Shown here: piece after piece, positions 39,285-47,149 of the stretch
How the letters are laid out: each line of letters starts with the position of its first letter
Numbering within the stretch: position 1 is the stretch's first letter
Translations under genes and position numbers: made by a program
The notes under the pieces: model-generated
Databases searched by the model: none
Told to the model about the DNA's origin: nothing
What the model saw: only the letters and a program-made list of their open reading frames with translations
Source of the DNA: Yokenella regensburgei ATCC 49455
Lineage (GTDB): Bacteria > Pseudomonadota > Gammaproteobacteria > Enterobacterales > Enterobacteriaceae
Assembly: GCF_000735455.1 (NCBI RefSeq)
Contig: NZ_JMPS01000037.1
Span: 1 to 51,595 of the forward strand
DNA length: 51,595 nt
Direction: 5' to 3'

Positions 39285-39547
39285 GCGTTCCCGGCCAGAT
39301 TTGCGCCATTGACGGCAACATGGCGAAGGTCGACGTCAGCGGGATCCGCCGCGACGTCGACCTCACGCTTGTCGGCGCCACTGACGAACACGGCCAGCCG
39401 CGGCTTGGCCAGTGGGTGCTGGTCCACGTGGGCTTCGCCATGAGCATCATCAATGAAGACGAAGCCCGCGACACCCTCGAGGCGCTGCACAACATGTTTG
39501 AAGTCGAGCCCGACGTGGGCGCACTGCTTTACGGCGAGGAACGCTGA
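39275..39547 (+). CDS. hypC: Hydrogenase maturation chaperone HypC
   Basis: This 90-residue HypC/HupF chaperone starts [13 protein letters not shown]; the invariant Cys2 exposed after Met removal carries the Fe(CN)2CO precursor in complex with HypD. The start overlaps hypB by 10 nt. The stop overlaps the hypD start (TGATG). The length equals that of E. coli. Confidence 0.96.
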   Translation: MCIGVPGQICAIDGNMAKVDVSGIRRDVDLTLVGATDEHGQPRLGQWVLVHVGFAMSIINEDEARDTLEALHNMFEVEPDVGALLYGEER

Positions 39548-40668
39548 TGCGATTTATCGATGAATACCGCGCCCCGGAGCAGGTGATGCAGCTTATCGCC
39601 CATCTGAACGAAAGAGCGAAGCGCCTGAATTACAGCGCCGCACGACCGCTGCGCATTATGGAAGTCTGCGGCGGACACACTCACGCCATTTTCAAATTTG
39701 GCCTCGATCAGCTGCTGCCGGAGAACATTGAGTTTATCCATGGCCCCGGCTGCCCGGTCTGCGTACTGCCGATGGGGCGTATCGACGCATGCCATGAAAT
39801 CGCCAGTCACCCGGAGGTCATTTTCTGCACCTTCGGTGACGCGATGCGCGTACCAGGGAAACACGGATCGCTGATGCAGGCGAAAGCGCTGGGGGCGGAT
39901 GTACGCATCGTTTACTCACCGATGGATGCGCTGGCGCTTGCCGAACAGAACCCGGGGCGCAAAGTGGTCTTTTTCGGCCTTGGCTTCGAAACCACCATGC
40001 CCACAACCGCCATCACCCTGCAGCAGGCGCTGGCGCGCAACAGCGACAACTTCTTCTTTTTTTGCCAGCACATTACGCTCATCCCAACGCTTAAAAGCCT
40101 GCTCGAACAGCCGGACAACGGTATCGACGCCTTTCTGGCGCCCGGCCACGTCAGCATGGTGATTGGCACCGAAGCGTACCAGTTTATTGCAAGCTGTTAT
40201 CAGCGCCCGCTGGTGGTCGCAGGCTTTGAACCGCTCGATCTGCTGCAGGGCGTCAGCATGCTGGTGGAACAGAAAATTACCGCCGACATCCGGGTGGAGA
40301 ATCAGTATCGCCGGGTAGTCCCGGATGCCGGAAACCCGCTGGCTCAGGCCGCCATCGCCGACGTATTTTGCCTTAACGGCGACAGCGAATGGCGCGGATT
40401 AGGCGTAATTACCGACTCCGGCGTGCAGTTGACGCCGCGCTATCAGCGCTTTGATGCCGAAGCCTATTTTCGCCCGTCGCCGCAGGCGGTTTGCGACGAC
40501 CCTGCTGCCCGCTGCGGCGAGGTGCTCACCGGGCGCTGTAAGCCTCACCAGTGCCCGCTGTTTGGCAACACCTGCAACCCGCAAAGCGCCTTTGGGGCGC
40601 TGATGGTTTCTTCAGAAGGCGCCTGCGCCGCCTGGTATCAATATCGCAGTCAGGAATGTGAAGCATGA
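39547..40668 (+). CDS. hypD: Hydrogenase maturation iron-sulfur protein HypD
   Basis: This 373-residue protein assembles the Fe(CN)2CO moiety with HypC and HypE. Conserved motifs are MEVCGGHTHAIFKFG, HGPGCPVCVLPMGRID, FGLGFETTMPTTA and the C-terminal cluster ligands in the CGEVLTGRCKPHQCPLFGNTCNP segment for one [4Fe-4S]. It shares one nucleotide with hypC and overlaps hypE by 4 nt (ATGA). Confidence 0.96.
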   Translation: MRFIDEYRAPEQVMQLIAHLNERAKRLNYSAARPLRIMEVCGGHTHAIFKFGLDQLLPENIEFIHGPGCPVCVLPMGRIDACHEIASHPEVIFCTFGDAMRVPGKHGSLMQAKALGADVRIVYSPMDALALAEQNPGRKVVFFGLGFETTMPTTAITLQQALARNSDNFFFFCQHITLIPTLKSLLEQPDNGIDAFLAPGHVSMVIGTEAYQFIASCYQRPLVVAGFEPLDLLQGVSMLVEQKITADIRVENQYRRVVPDAGNPLAQAAIADVFCLNGDSEWRGLGVITDSGVQLTPRYQRFDAEAYFRPSPQAVCDDPAARCGEVLTGRCKPHQCPLFGNTCNPQSAFGALMVSSEGACAAWYQYRSQECEA

Positions 40669-41678
40669 AAAATCACGTACAGATAGCCCACGGCAGCGGC
40701 GGTCAGGCGATGCAGCAGCTCATCAGCGAGCTGTTTATGCGCGCCTTCAGTAACCCCTGGCTGGCGGAGCAGGAAGATCAGGCGCGCATTGCGCTCTCCA
40801 CCCTCACCGCCCAGGGTGACCGGCTGGCGTTTTCCACCGACAGCTACGTTATCGACCCACTGTTTTTCCCCGGCGGTAACATCGGCAAGCTGGCGGTGTG
40901 CGGAACGGCTAACGACGTGGCGGTCAGCGGTGCGGTGCCGCAATATCTCTCCTGCGGCTTCATCCTTGAAGAGGGGCTGGAGATGGCAACGCTCGAAGCC
41001 ATCGTCAAAAGCATGGCCCAGACGGCACAGGCCGCCGGGATCGCCATCGTCACCGGTGACACCAAGGTGGTGCCACGCGGCGCGGCGGATAAGTTATTTA
41101 TCAACACCGCCGGAATAGGCGCCATTCCCACCGGGACCCACTGGGGCGCGCAGCAGATCACCACAGGCGATATTTTGCTGGTGAGCGGCACGCTCGGCGA
41201 TCACGGTGCGACTATCCTTAATCTGCGGGAAAAATTGGGGCTCGACGGCGAACTGCAGAGCGACTGCGCGGTGCTGACGCCGCTTATCCAGGCGCTGCGC
41301 GATGTTCCGGGCGTGAAAGCGCTACGCGATGCCACCCGTGGCGGGGTCAACGCCGTGGCTCACGAGTTTGCTGCCAGCAGCGGCTGCGGCATCGAACTCC
41401 AGGAAGCGGCGCTTCCGGTAAACCCCGCCGTGCGTGGGTTGTGCGAACTGTTGGGCCTCGACCCGCTGAATTTCGCCAACGAAGGCAAGCTGGTTATCGC
41501 AGTTCATCGCGATGCGGCTGAAGCGGTGCTGGCCGTCCTGCGCGCGCACCCGCTCGGCGAACACGCCGCCATCATCGGAGAAGTGGTTGAACGGCGCGGC
41601 GTTCGCCTGGCCGGGTTATACGGTGTAAAACGCACGCTTGATTTGCCCCATGACGAACCGCTGCCAAGAATTTGTTAA
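40665..41678 (+). CDS. hypE: Hydrogenase maturation carbamoyl dehydratase HypE
   Basis: This 337-residue PurM-like ATPase dehydrates the thiocarbamoyl group placed by HypF on its C-terminal cysteine to thiocyanate. The C-terminus ends PRIC with the active cysteine as the last residue, as required. N-terminal HGSGGQAMQQL, central STDSYVIDPLFFPGGNIG and ATRGGVNAV form the ATP site. It is 17 nt from fhlA, which follows in the same operon. Confidence 0.97.
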   Translation: MKNHVQIAHGSGGQAMQQLISELFMRAFSNPWLAEQEDQARIALSTLTAQGDRLAFSTDSYVIDPLFFPGGNIGKLAVCGTANDVAVSGAVPQYLSCGFILEEGLEMATLEAIVKSMAQTAQAAGIAIVTGDTKVVPRGAADKLFINTAGIGAIPTGTHWGAQQITTGDILLVSGTLGDHGATILNLREKLGLDGELQSDCAVLTPLIQALRDVPGVKALRDATRGGVNAVAHEFAASSGCGIELQEAALPVNPAVRGLCELLGLDPLNFANEGKLVIAVHRDAAEAVLAVLRAHPLGEHAAIIGEVVERRGVRLAGLYGVKRTLDLPHDEPLPRIC

Positions 41679-41694
41679 TCATCAGGAAACCGCC

Positions 41695-43767
41695 ATGTCT
41701 TACACGCCAATGGGCGACCTCGGACAGCAAGGGCTGTTCGACATCACCCGGACACTCTTAAAACAAACCAGCCTGCCCGCGCTCAGCGAAGCGCTGACAG
41801 CGCTGGTAAAGCACGCGTCACTGGCAGAGCGGGCGGCGATTATTCTTTGGCACGAGGGGCACCACCGGGCGAGCTACTATCCCGCCGGCGAGGGGGTAAA
41901 ACCGGTATCTGGCGAAGAAGAAGGTCTGCTGGCGCATGGGCCGGTGCGTCGTTTGCTGTCGCGCCCTGACGCCCTGCACTGTACGTATCAGGAGTTCAGC
42001 GATACCTGGCCGCAGCTGGCAGCCGGTGGCTGGTATCCGCCGTTTGGCCACTACTGCCTGTTGCCGCTGGCCGCCGACGGACACATCTTTGGCGCCTGCG
42101 AATTCATTCGCGATGAAGCGCGTCCGTGGAGCGAAAAGGAGTACCAACGGCTCCATACCTTCGCGCAGATCGTCGCGGTGGTCACCGAACAGCTGCAAAG
42201 CCGGGCGAGCAACAACGCCGACTACGAAATGCTGTGCAGCGAGCGCGACAACTTCCGCATTCTGGTGGCCATCACCAACGCGGTGCTGTCGCGTCTCGAC
42301 ATGGATGAGCTGGTCAGTGAAGTCGCCAAAGAGATCCACCACTACTTTAATATCGACGCCATCAGCGTGGTGCTACGTAGTCACCACAAGGGCAAGCTCA
42401 ATATCTACTCCAGCCACTATCTCGACGACCATCACCCGGTACACGATCAGTGTGAAACTGATGAAGCGGGCACGCTGACCGAGCGGGTATTTAAGAGCAA
42501 AGAGATGCTGCTTATGAACCTGCGGGAGCGCGACGTGATGGCTCCGTATGAACGTATGCTTTTTAAGGTGTGGGATAACCAGATCCAGACGCTGTGCCTG
42601 CTGCCGCTGATGTCCGGCGATACCATGCTTGGGGTGTTGAAGCTCGCACAATGCGACGAGCAGGTTTTTAATGCCGCCAACCTGAAGCTGCTGCGCCAGA
42701 TTGCCGGACGCGTGTCGATTGCCGTCGATAACGCGCTGGCCTGGCAGGAAATTCAGCGACTGAAAGAACAGCTGGTGGATGAAAACCTGGCGCTCACCGA
42801 GCAGCTTAATAACGTCGATAGTGAATTTGGCGAAATTATTGGCCGCAGTGACGCCATGACAAATGTGTTAAGGCAGCTCGAAATGGTCGCACCGAGCGAC
42901 AGCACGGTGCTTATCCTCGGTGAAACCGGCACCGGCAAAGAGCTTATTGCCCGTGCTATCCATAATCTCAGCAACCGTAATCGGCGGCGGATGGTGAAAA
43001 TGAACTGCGCGGCAATGCCCGCGGGTCTGATGGAAAGCGAGCTTTTCGGTCACGAACGTGGCGCCTTTACCGGTGCCAGCGCCCAGCGAATGGGCCGCTT
43101 TGAGCTTGCCGACAAAAGCTCTTTGTTCCTCGATGAAGTCGGCGATATGCCGCTGGAACTACAGCCTAAACTGTTACGAGTACTGCAGGAGCAGGAGTTC
43201 GAGCGGCTTGGCAGCAACAAGCTTATCCACACCGACGTGCGCCTGATTGCCGCGACCAACTGCGACCTCAGACAAATGGTGAACGACCGGGAATTTCGCA
43301 GCGATCTCTACTATCGTCTGAACGTGTTTCCGCTCCATCTGCCGCCGCTGCGCGAACGACCGGGAGATATTCCTCTGCTGGCCAAAGCTTTTACCGCGAA
43401 AATTGCCCATCGACTGGGGCGTAACATCGACAGCATTCCGGCAGACGCGCTGCGTCAGCTTGAGCGCATGGAGTGGCCGGGCAACGTGCGTGAACTGGAA
43501 AATGTCATTGAACGTGCCGTTCTGTTGACCCACGGTAATGTGCTACAGCTGTCGTTGCCGGAACTGGCTTACTCGCCGGAACCCCCGCCAGTCGTGGATG
43601 CCGCACTCCCCGGAGAGGATGAAGCGCAGATGATTATCCGCATATTGAAAGAGTGCAACGGCGTCGTTGCCGGGCCCAAAGGGGCCGCACAGCGGCTGGG
43701 GCTCAAGCGCACGACCCTGCTCTCACGGATGAAGCGTCTTGGCATTGAAAAGGATATGCTGGTATAA
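41695..43767 (+). CDS. fhlA: Formate hydrogenlyase transcriptional activator FhlA
   Basis: This 690-residue activator compares with 692 in E. coli. The start MSYTPMGDLGQQGLFDI is chosen by alignment. Two GAF-type regions span about residues 1-340 and sense formate. The AAA+ domain has Walker A GETGTGKE (about 409), GAFTGA (about 456) and SSLFLDEVGD. The C-terminal Fis-type helix-turn-helix is [19 protein letters not shown]. It activates sigma-54 promoters of hyf, hyp and hydN when formate accumulates anaerobically. Its presence with a separate hyfR-like gene gives two activators for one locus. Confidence 0.97.
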   Translation: MSYTPMGDLGQQGLFDITRTLLKQTSLPALSEALTALVKHASLAERAAIILWHEGHHRASYYPAGEGVKPVSGEEEGLLAHGPVRRLLSRPDALHCTYQEFSDTWPQLAAGGWYPPFGHYCLLPLAADGHIFGACEFIRDEARPWSEKEYQRLHTFAQIVAVVTEQLQSRASNNADYEMLCSERDNFRILVAITNAVLSRLDMDELVSEVAKEIHHYFNIDAISVVLRSHHKGKLNIYSSHYLDDHHPVHDQCETDEAGTLTERVFKSKEMLLMNLRERDVMAPYERMLFKVWDNQIQTLCLLPLMSGDTMLGVLKLAQCDEQVFNAANLKLLRQIAGRVSIAVDNALAWQEIQRLKEQLVDENLALTEQLNNVDSEFGEIIGRSDAMTNVLRQLEMVAPSDSTVLILGETGTGKELIARAIHNLSNRNRRRMVKMNCAAMPAGLMESELFGHERGAFTGASAQRMGRFELADKSSLFLDEVGDMPLELQPKLLRVLQEQEFERLGSNKLIHTDVRLIAATNCDLRQMVNDREFRSDLYYRLNVFPLHLPPLRERPGDIPLLAKAFTAKIAHRLGRNIDSIPADALRQLERMEWPGNVRELENVIERAVLLTHGNVLQLSLPELAYSPEPPPVVDAALPGEDEAQMIIRILKECNGVVAGPKGAAQRLGLKRTTLLSRMKRLGIEKDMLV

Positions 43768-43808
43768 CTGACTGATATTAATACAAACCCTGACCTACTG
43801 GAGGAATT

Positions 43809-44237
43809 ATGGCTGTATCCGCTCGTAACCAACTGACTGGTAAAATTAGTGCTGTTGCCACAGGCGCAGTGAATGATGAAGTGGAGCTGACGCTCGAGAA
43901 CGGGGCGAAACTGGTTGCCGTAGTGACTCACAGCAGCAAAGAGGCGCTGGGGCTGGCGAACGGCAAAGAAGCTATCGCGCTCATCAAAGCGCCGTGGGTA
44001 ACGCTTGCCACCGAAGACTGCGGCCTGAAATTCTCCGCCCGTAACCAGTTTGCTGGCAGCGTGAATTACGTTTCTGAAGGTGCCGTGAACGCCACGGTAA
44101 CCATCACCGCCGACGCCGGATTTGAGATTGTGGCGGTTATCACCAACGAAAGCCGCGAAGAGATGCAGCTCAACCAGGGCAGCCGCGTTATTGCCCTTAT
44201 CAAAGCGTCCGCCATTCTTATCGCCACGCGCGCATAA
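43809..44237 (+). CDS. Tandem TOBE (Mop) molybdate-binding protein
   Basis: This 142-residue protein is made of two similar TOBE/Mop domains: residues about 3-70 (SARNQLTGKISAVATGAVNDEVEL) and about 75-142 (SARNQFAGSVNYVSEGAVNATVTI), each ending in a VIALIKA or AIALIKA strand. Such molbindins bind and store molybdate or tungstate in the cytoplasm. It follows fhlA by 41 bp behind GGAGG, likely in the same operon. The formate dehydrogenase of formate hydrogenlyase is a molybdoenzyme, so a molybdate buffer at this place makes sense. E. coli lacks it here. Confidence 0.9.
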   Translation: MAVSARNQLTGKISAVATGAVNDEVELTLENGAKLVAVVTHSSKEALGLANGKEAIALIKAPWVTLATEDCGLKFSARNQFAGSVNYVSEGAVNATVTITADAGFEIVAVITNESREEMQLNQGSRVIALIKASAILIATRA

Positions 44238-44243
44238 TCACCA

Positions 44244-44268
44244 AAGCACGCCGTGCCTGCCGCGGCGT
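44244..44268. terminator. Bidirectional hairpin between the Mop gene and ygbA
   Basis: GCACGCCG paired with CGGCGTGC forms an 8-bp GC stem between the convergent genes. Minus-strand reading is followed by TTTGG, and plus-strand reading by GCTTAC, so it terminates ygbA better than the Mop gene. Confidence 0.5.
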
Positions 44269-44272
44269 GCGC

Positions 44273-44614
44273 TTACTTCTTCGGCTTATATTTTTCCGGT
44301 AGTTCCGGCACCGGGCGCTTGTCATCAATTAAATGACGGATCGTCAGGATCGGGTGCCGCCAGAGCATTCTCGGCCCTGCCCAGCGCATCACCTGCTTCA
44401 TCTCTTCGCGTTTTGCGGGCTGATAGCAGTGAACCGGACACTGTTTGCAGGCGGGTTTTTCCTCGCCAAACACGCATTTTTCCAGCCGTTTGTCGGCATA
44501 GGCGTTCAGCGCCTGGTAGTGCCCGGCATCCTGAATGGCGTCGGGGTTGCGGTTTGCGTAAAGCGTAATCATCTTCGCGATGGTCTGCTTTTCCCGCTCA
44601 ATACGTTTACCCAC
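44273..44614 (-). CDS. ygbA: Nitrous oxide-stimulated promoter family protein YgbA
   Basis: This 113-residue protein has the YgbA_NO family core: KRIEREKQTIAKMITLY, then CVFGEEKPACKQCPVHCY with a cysteine cluster, then VMRWAGPRMLWRHPILTIRHLIDD. The start is GTG at 44614 with GGAGG about 9 nt upstream; a longer frame upstream would run through the regulatory site and was rejected. In E. coli, ygbA is repressed by NsrR and aids recovery from NO stress. A matching NsrR-type palindrome lies upstream. Confidence 0.9.
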   Translation of the reverse strand: MGKRIEREKQTIAKMITLYANRNPDAIQDAGHYQALNAYADKRLEKCVFGEEKPACKQCPVHCYQPAKREEMKQVMRWAGPRMLWRHPILTIRHLIDDKRPVPELPEKYKPKK

Positions 44615-44634
44615 CGTGGTCTCCCTCCAGACAT

Positions 44635-44657
44635 AAGTTGCATTAATAATACCCCTT
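44635..44657 (-). promoter_or_regulatory. NsrR-type binding site upstream of ygbA
   Basis: This 23-bp 11-1-11 palindrome has half-sites AAGGGGTATTA and TAATGCAACTT (the latter the complement of AAGTTGCATTA). They match the NsrR half-site AAGATGYATTT at 8 and 9 of 11 positions. It lies 21 bp upstream of the ygbA start codon, overlapping the probable promoter. Confidence 0.7.
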
Positions 44658-44814
44658 TGTATTTCTCTACACCAGTGCCCGGGATCCCCGGAAAGAAGAC
44701 GATATTCTGGAAAAGTCCTCGCAGATTTCTCCACCGCCGCTCGGTGCCACGACCCTCCAGGTGTACGCTGCTGCACACTGAATCTTCGGTAAATGGAACG
44801 AGCAGAGGATAAAA

Positions 44815-45072
44815 ATGAATAAGAGAACGGCAGTTGCTACCCCACCCGCTTCACCTGCGTCCCGCAGAGTCACCGTTGGCTACGTTCGTCGCGGTCGTAT
44901 TGATAAAGAGAGCGGGCTGGCGTTTCAATTTTCACGCACGCCGAGCCTGGTACTCAGCGGTAAATGGCTGGAAGCAGCAGGATTCCCTACCGGCACCCGG
45001 GTGAGCGTGCTGGTAGAGCCGGGGCGCATCACCATTCGCCCTATTACCGGTTCAGAAGATAAACCCCACTGA
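44815..45072 (+). CDS. SymE-family protein (type I toxin-like)
   Basis: This 85-residue protein has the SymE core SLVLSGKWLEAAGFPTGTRVSVLVEPGRITIRP in its second half, an AbrB/SpoVT-like fold. E. coli SymE is an SOS-induced RNA-degrading or nucleoid-condensing toxin, controlled by the antisense RNA SymR. The basic N-terminus (MNKRTAVATPP...RRVTVGYVRRG) is longer than the fold needs. AGAGGA lies ahead of the ATG. I see no LexA box upstream and could not identify an antisense RNA promoter, so regulation may differ from E. coli. Confidence 0.8.
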   Translation: MNKRTAVATPPASPASRRVTVGYVRRGRIDKESGLAFQFSRTPSLVLSGKWLEAAGFPTGTRVSVLVEPGRITIRPITGSEDKPH

Positions 45073-45089
45073 ACCGGTAGAAAGCGGCT

Positions 45090-45986
45090 TTAGCTGTGGC
45101 TATCACCGCGCAGCATCGCCCGGAAGTGCGAGACCAACGGGCGCTGGTTAGCCTTGTGCCACGCCGCCCACAGCTGGGTGGAGTAATCCATCCAGGGCAG
45201 CTCGCGCAGCACCACGCCTTCCGGGGCGTTGTGCCGCAGGCTGTGCTGAATCAGCGCCAGCCCCAGCCCTGCGGCCACCAGCCCTAACGCAGTCAGCGGT
45301 TCACCGGCTTCTAAACGAATATCCGGGTTGAACCCGGCTTTCACACAGGCGGCAACAAAGTTGTCACGCGAATGCGCATCATCGTTGTGAATAACCGCGA
45401 TCCACTGCTCATCCGCCAGCTGTTCTGCCACCAGTTTCTCCTCCTGGGCAAGCGGGTGGCTCTGCGGCAGCGCCAGCAGCATACGGTCGTTCAGCACCTG
45501 CACATATTCCAGATCCTGCTCGCCGGCATCGGGGGGAGTATCCACCAGCGAAAAATCGAGGCTGCGCTGGCGCAAACCTTCAATCTGGGTAGCAGGCGGC
45601 TGGCTGTAGAGCGCGATATGCACGTCCGGGCGCGAATCGCGCAGGGTGCGCAGCGCCGTCGAGAGCACACCTGAGTGCATGGCGTTTTCAATATAGCCAA
45701 TACACAGGCCGCCATCTTCACCACGCCCCAGCCGCTTGCCCAGCGATTCCAGCCGATTGGCGTGCGTCAGCAGCGATCGCGTCTCGGCTAAAAACGTCTG
45801 CCCGTCGGCGGTCAGGCGTATACGCTGCTGGTTGCGTTCAAACAGCATTAGGCCCAGGCGCTCCTCAAGCTGCGCAATCTGGCGGCTTAACGGCGACTGG
45901 GAGATATGTAACCGCTCGGCCGCACGCCCTACGTGCTCCTCTTCAGCAACGGCCACAAAGTACTTCAACTGGCGTAGATCGATCAT
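45090..45986 (-). CDS. LysR-family transcriptional regulator
   Basis: This 298-residue protein starts MIDLRQLKYFVAVAEEEHVGRAAERLHISQSPLSRQI, a complete LysR-type winged helix-turn-helix, followed by a substrate-binding-like effector domain. The start at 45986 is preferred because all upstream reading-frame sequence is intergenic. It is divergent from the aldo-keto reductase operon, the usual layout for a LysR regulator and its target. A near-palindrome (tagacaaattatgtccta) lies between them. The inducer is unknown; neighbours suggest an aldehyde or enone. Confidence 0.9.
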   Translation of the reverse strand: MIDLRQLKYFVAVAEEEHVGRAAERLHISQSPLSRQIAQLEERLGLMLFERNQQRIRLTADGQTFLAETRSLLTHANRLESLGKRLGRGEDGGLCIGYIENAMHSGVLSTALRTLRDSRPDVHIALYSQPPATQIEGLRQRSLDFSLVDTPPDAGEQDLEYVQVLNDRMLLALPQSHPLAQEEKLVAEQLADEQWIAVIHNDDAHSRDNFVAACVKAGFNPDIRLEAGEPLTALGLVAAGLGLALIQHSLRHNAPEGVVLRELPWMDYSTQLWAAWHKANQRPLVSHFRAMLRGDSHS

Positions 45987-46009
45987 GTAAGACCTCAAAG
46001 GACTCAAGT

Positions 46010-46027
46010 TAGACAAATTATGTCCTA
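46010..46027. promoter_or_regulatory. Putative LysR-type operator
   Basis: tagacaaattatgtccta is an imperfect palindrome (TAGACA / TGTCCTA around AATTA) with the T-N11-A pattern, 24 bp from the regulator start codon. LysR regulators typically bind such sites in divergent gaps. Confidence 0.45.
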
Positions 46028-46051
46028 TCAAGTCACAAGTGCGCAAGGTAT

Positions 46052-46067
46052 TGTGATCTCCGTCACA
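46052..46067. promoter_or_regulatory. CRP binding site in the LysR/AKR gap
   Basis: TGTGATCTCCGTCACA has perfect TGTGA-N6-TCACA half-sites, 53 bp ahead of the aldo-keto reductase ATG. It predicts cAMP-CRP control of the operon. Confidence 0.7.
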
Positions 46068-46119
46068 GAGCAGCAGCACATAAATGCCCTGCCTGAACCC
46101 TAAAAAAGAGGACATCTTC

Positions 46120-47130
46120 ATGAGCATTAAAAATATTCTTCCAGGCAACATCGGCTTAGGCGGCGCACCGCTCGGCAACATGTTCCGCGCAATCCCTGAA
46201 GAGGAAGCCCACGCCACCGTCGCCGAAGCCTGGGACCTGGGTATCCGCTATTTCGATACCGCACCGCTGTACGGCTCTGGTCTTTCCGAAATCCGCATGG
46301 GTGAAGCACTTTCTCAGTACCCACGTGATGAATTCATTCTGAGCAGCAAAGTGGGCCGCATCATGCTGGATGAAATGGAAGACCCGACAAAACGTGACTT
46401 TGGTGAGAAAGGTGGACTGTTCGAACACGGTCTGAAAAACAAAATTCTCAACGACTACTCTGCCGATGCCACCCTGCGCTCTATCGAAGATAGCCTGAAA
46501 CGCCTGAAAACGGACCATCTGGATATCGTCTGGATCCACGATCCAGCACAGGATTTCTACGGCGACAGCTGGCTTGAGCAGTTCAACATCGCCCGTACCG
46601 GTGCGTTCCGTGCGCTAACTCGTCTGCGTGACGAAGGGGTTATCAAAGCCTGGGGGCTTGGTGTTAACCGCGTTGAGCCTTGCGAACTCACCCTGGCGCT
46701 TGATGAACCAAAACCGGATGCCTTCCTGCTGGCGGGACGCTATTCCCTGCTGGATCACAAACGCGCCCTGCAGCGTCTGATGCCGGAAGCGCTGGAACAG
46801 AACGTCGATATCGTGGTGGGTGGCCCATACAGCTCCGGTGTTCTGGCGGGCGGTGAGCACTTTGAATATCAGAAAGCCTCTCCGGCAATCCTGCAGCAGG
46901 TCGCGCAGATCAACGCCATTGCAGCACGCTTCAATGTGGATGTGAAAGCGGCAGCTCTGCAGTTTGCTCTGGCCAACCCGGCGGTAGCCGCAGTGATCCC
47001 GGGCTCCAGCCGTCCGGGCCGTATGGCTGAAGATCTGGCGGCCCTCAGCGCCCCGGTTCCTGCTGAATTCTGGGCAGAAATGCGCCGTCAGAATCTGGTG
47101 GCTGAAAACGCCCCGCTGCCGACCCGTTAA
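46120..47130 (+). CDS. Aldo/keto reductase (D-threo-aldose 1-dehydrogenase-like)
   Basis: This 336-residue TIM-barrel oxidoreductase starts at ATG behind GAGGAC. IRYFDTAPLYGSGLSE contains the catalytic Asp and Tyr, SSKVGR the catalytic Lys, and DIVWIHDPA the conserved His. C-terminal NPAVAAVIPGSSRPG is the NADP(H)-binding loop. The pattern matches the pyridoxal/aldose dehydrogenase branch of the AKR superfamily. It is the first gene of an operon with an SDR, an SRPBCC protein, a DUF1471 protein and an ene reductase. The substrate is not known. Confidence 0.88.
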   Translation: MSIKNILPGNIGLGGAPLGNMFRAIPEEEAHATVAEAWDLGIRYFDTAPLYGSGLSEIRMGEALSQYPRDEFILSSKVGRIMLDEMEDPTKRDFGEKGGLFEHGLKNKILNDYSADATLRSIEDSLKRLKTDHLDIVWIHDPAQDFYGDSWLEQFNIARTGAFRALTRLRDEGVIKAWGLGVNRVEPCELTLALDEPKPDAFLLAGRYSLLDHKRALQRLMPEALEQNVDIVVGGPYSSGVLAGGEHFEYQKASPAILQQVAQINAIAARFNVDVKAAALQFALANPAVAAVIPGSSRPGRMAEDLAALSAPVPAEFWAEMRRQNLVAENAPLPTR

Positions 47131-47149
47131 TCAACATCACGAGATAACT

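Noticed and set aside
44667-44873. Antisense frame over the symE start as a SymR-encoded peptide
   Set aside because: SymR is a non-coding RNA in E. coli, no convincing promoter was seen, and the frame has no ribosome site.
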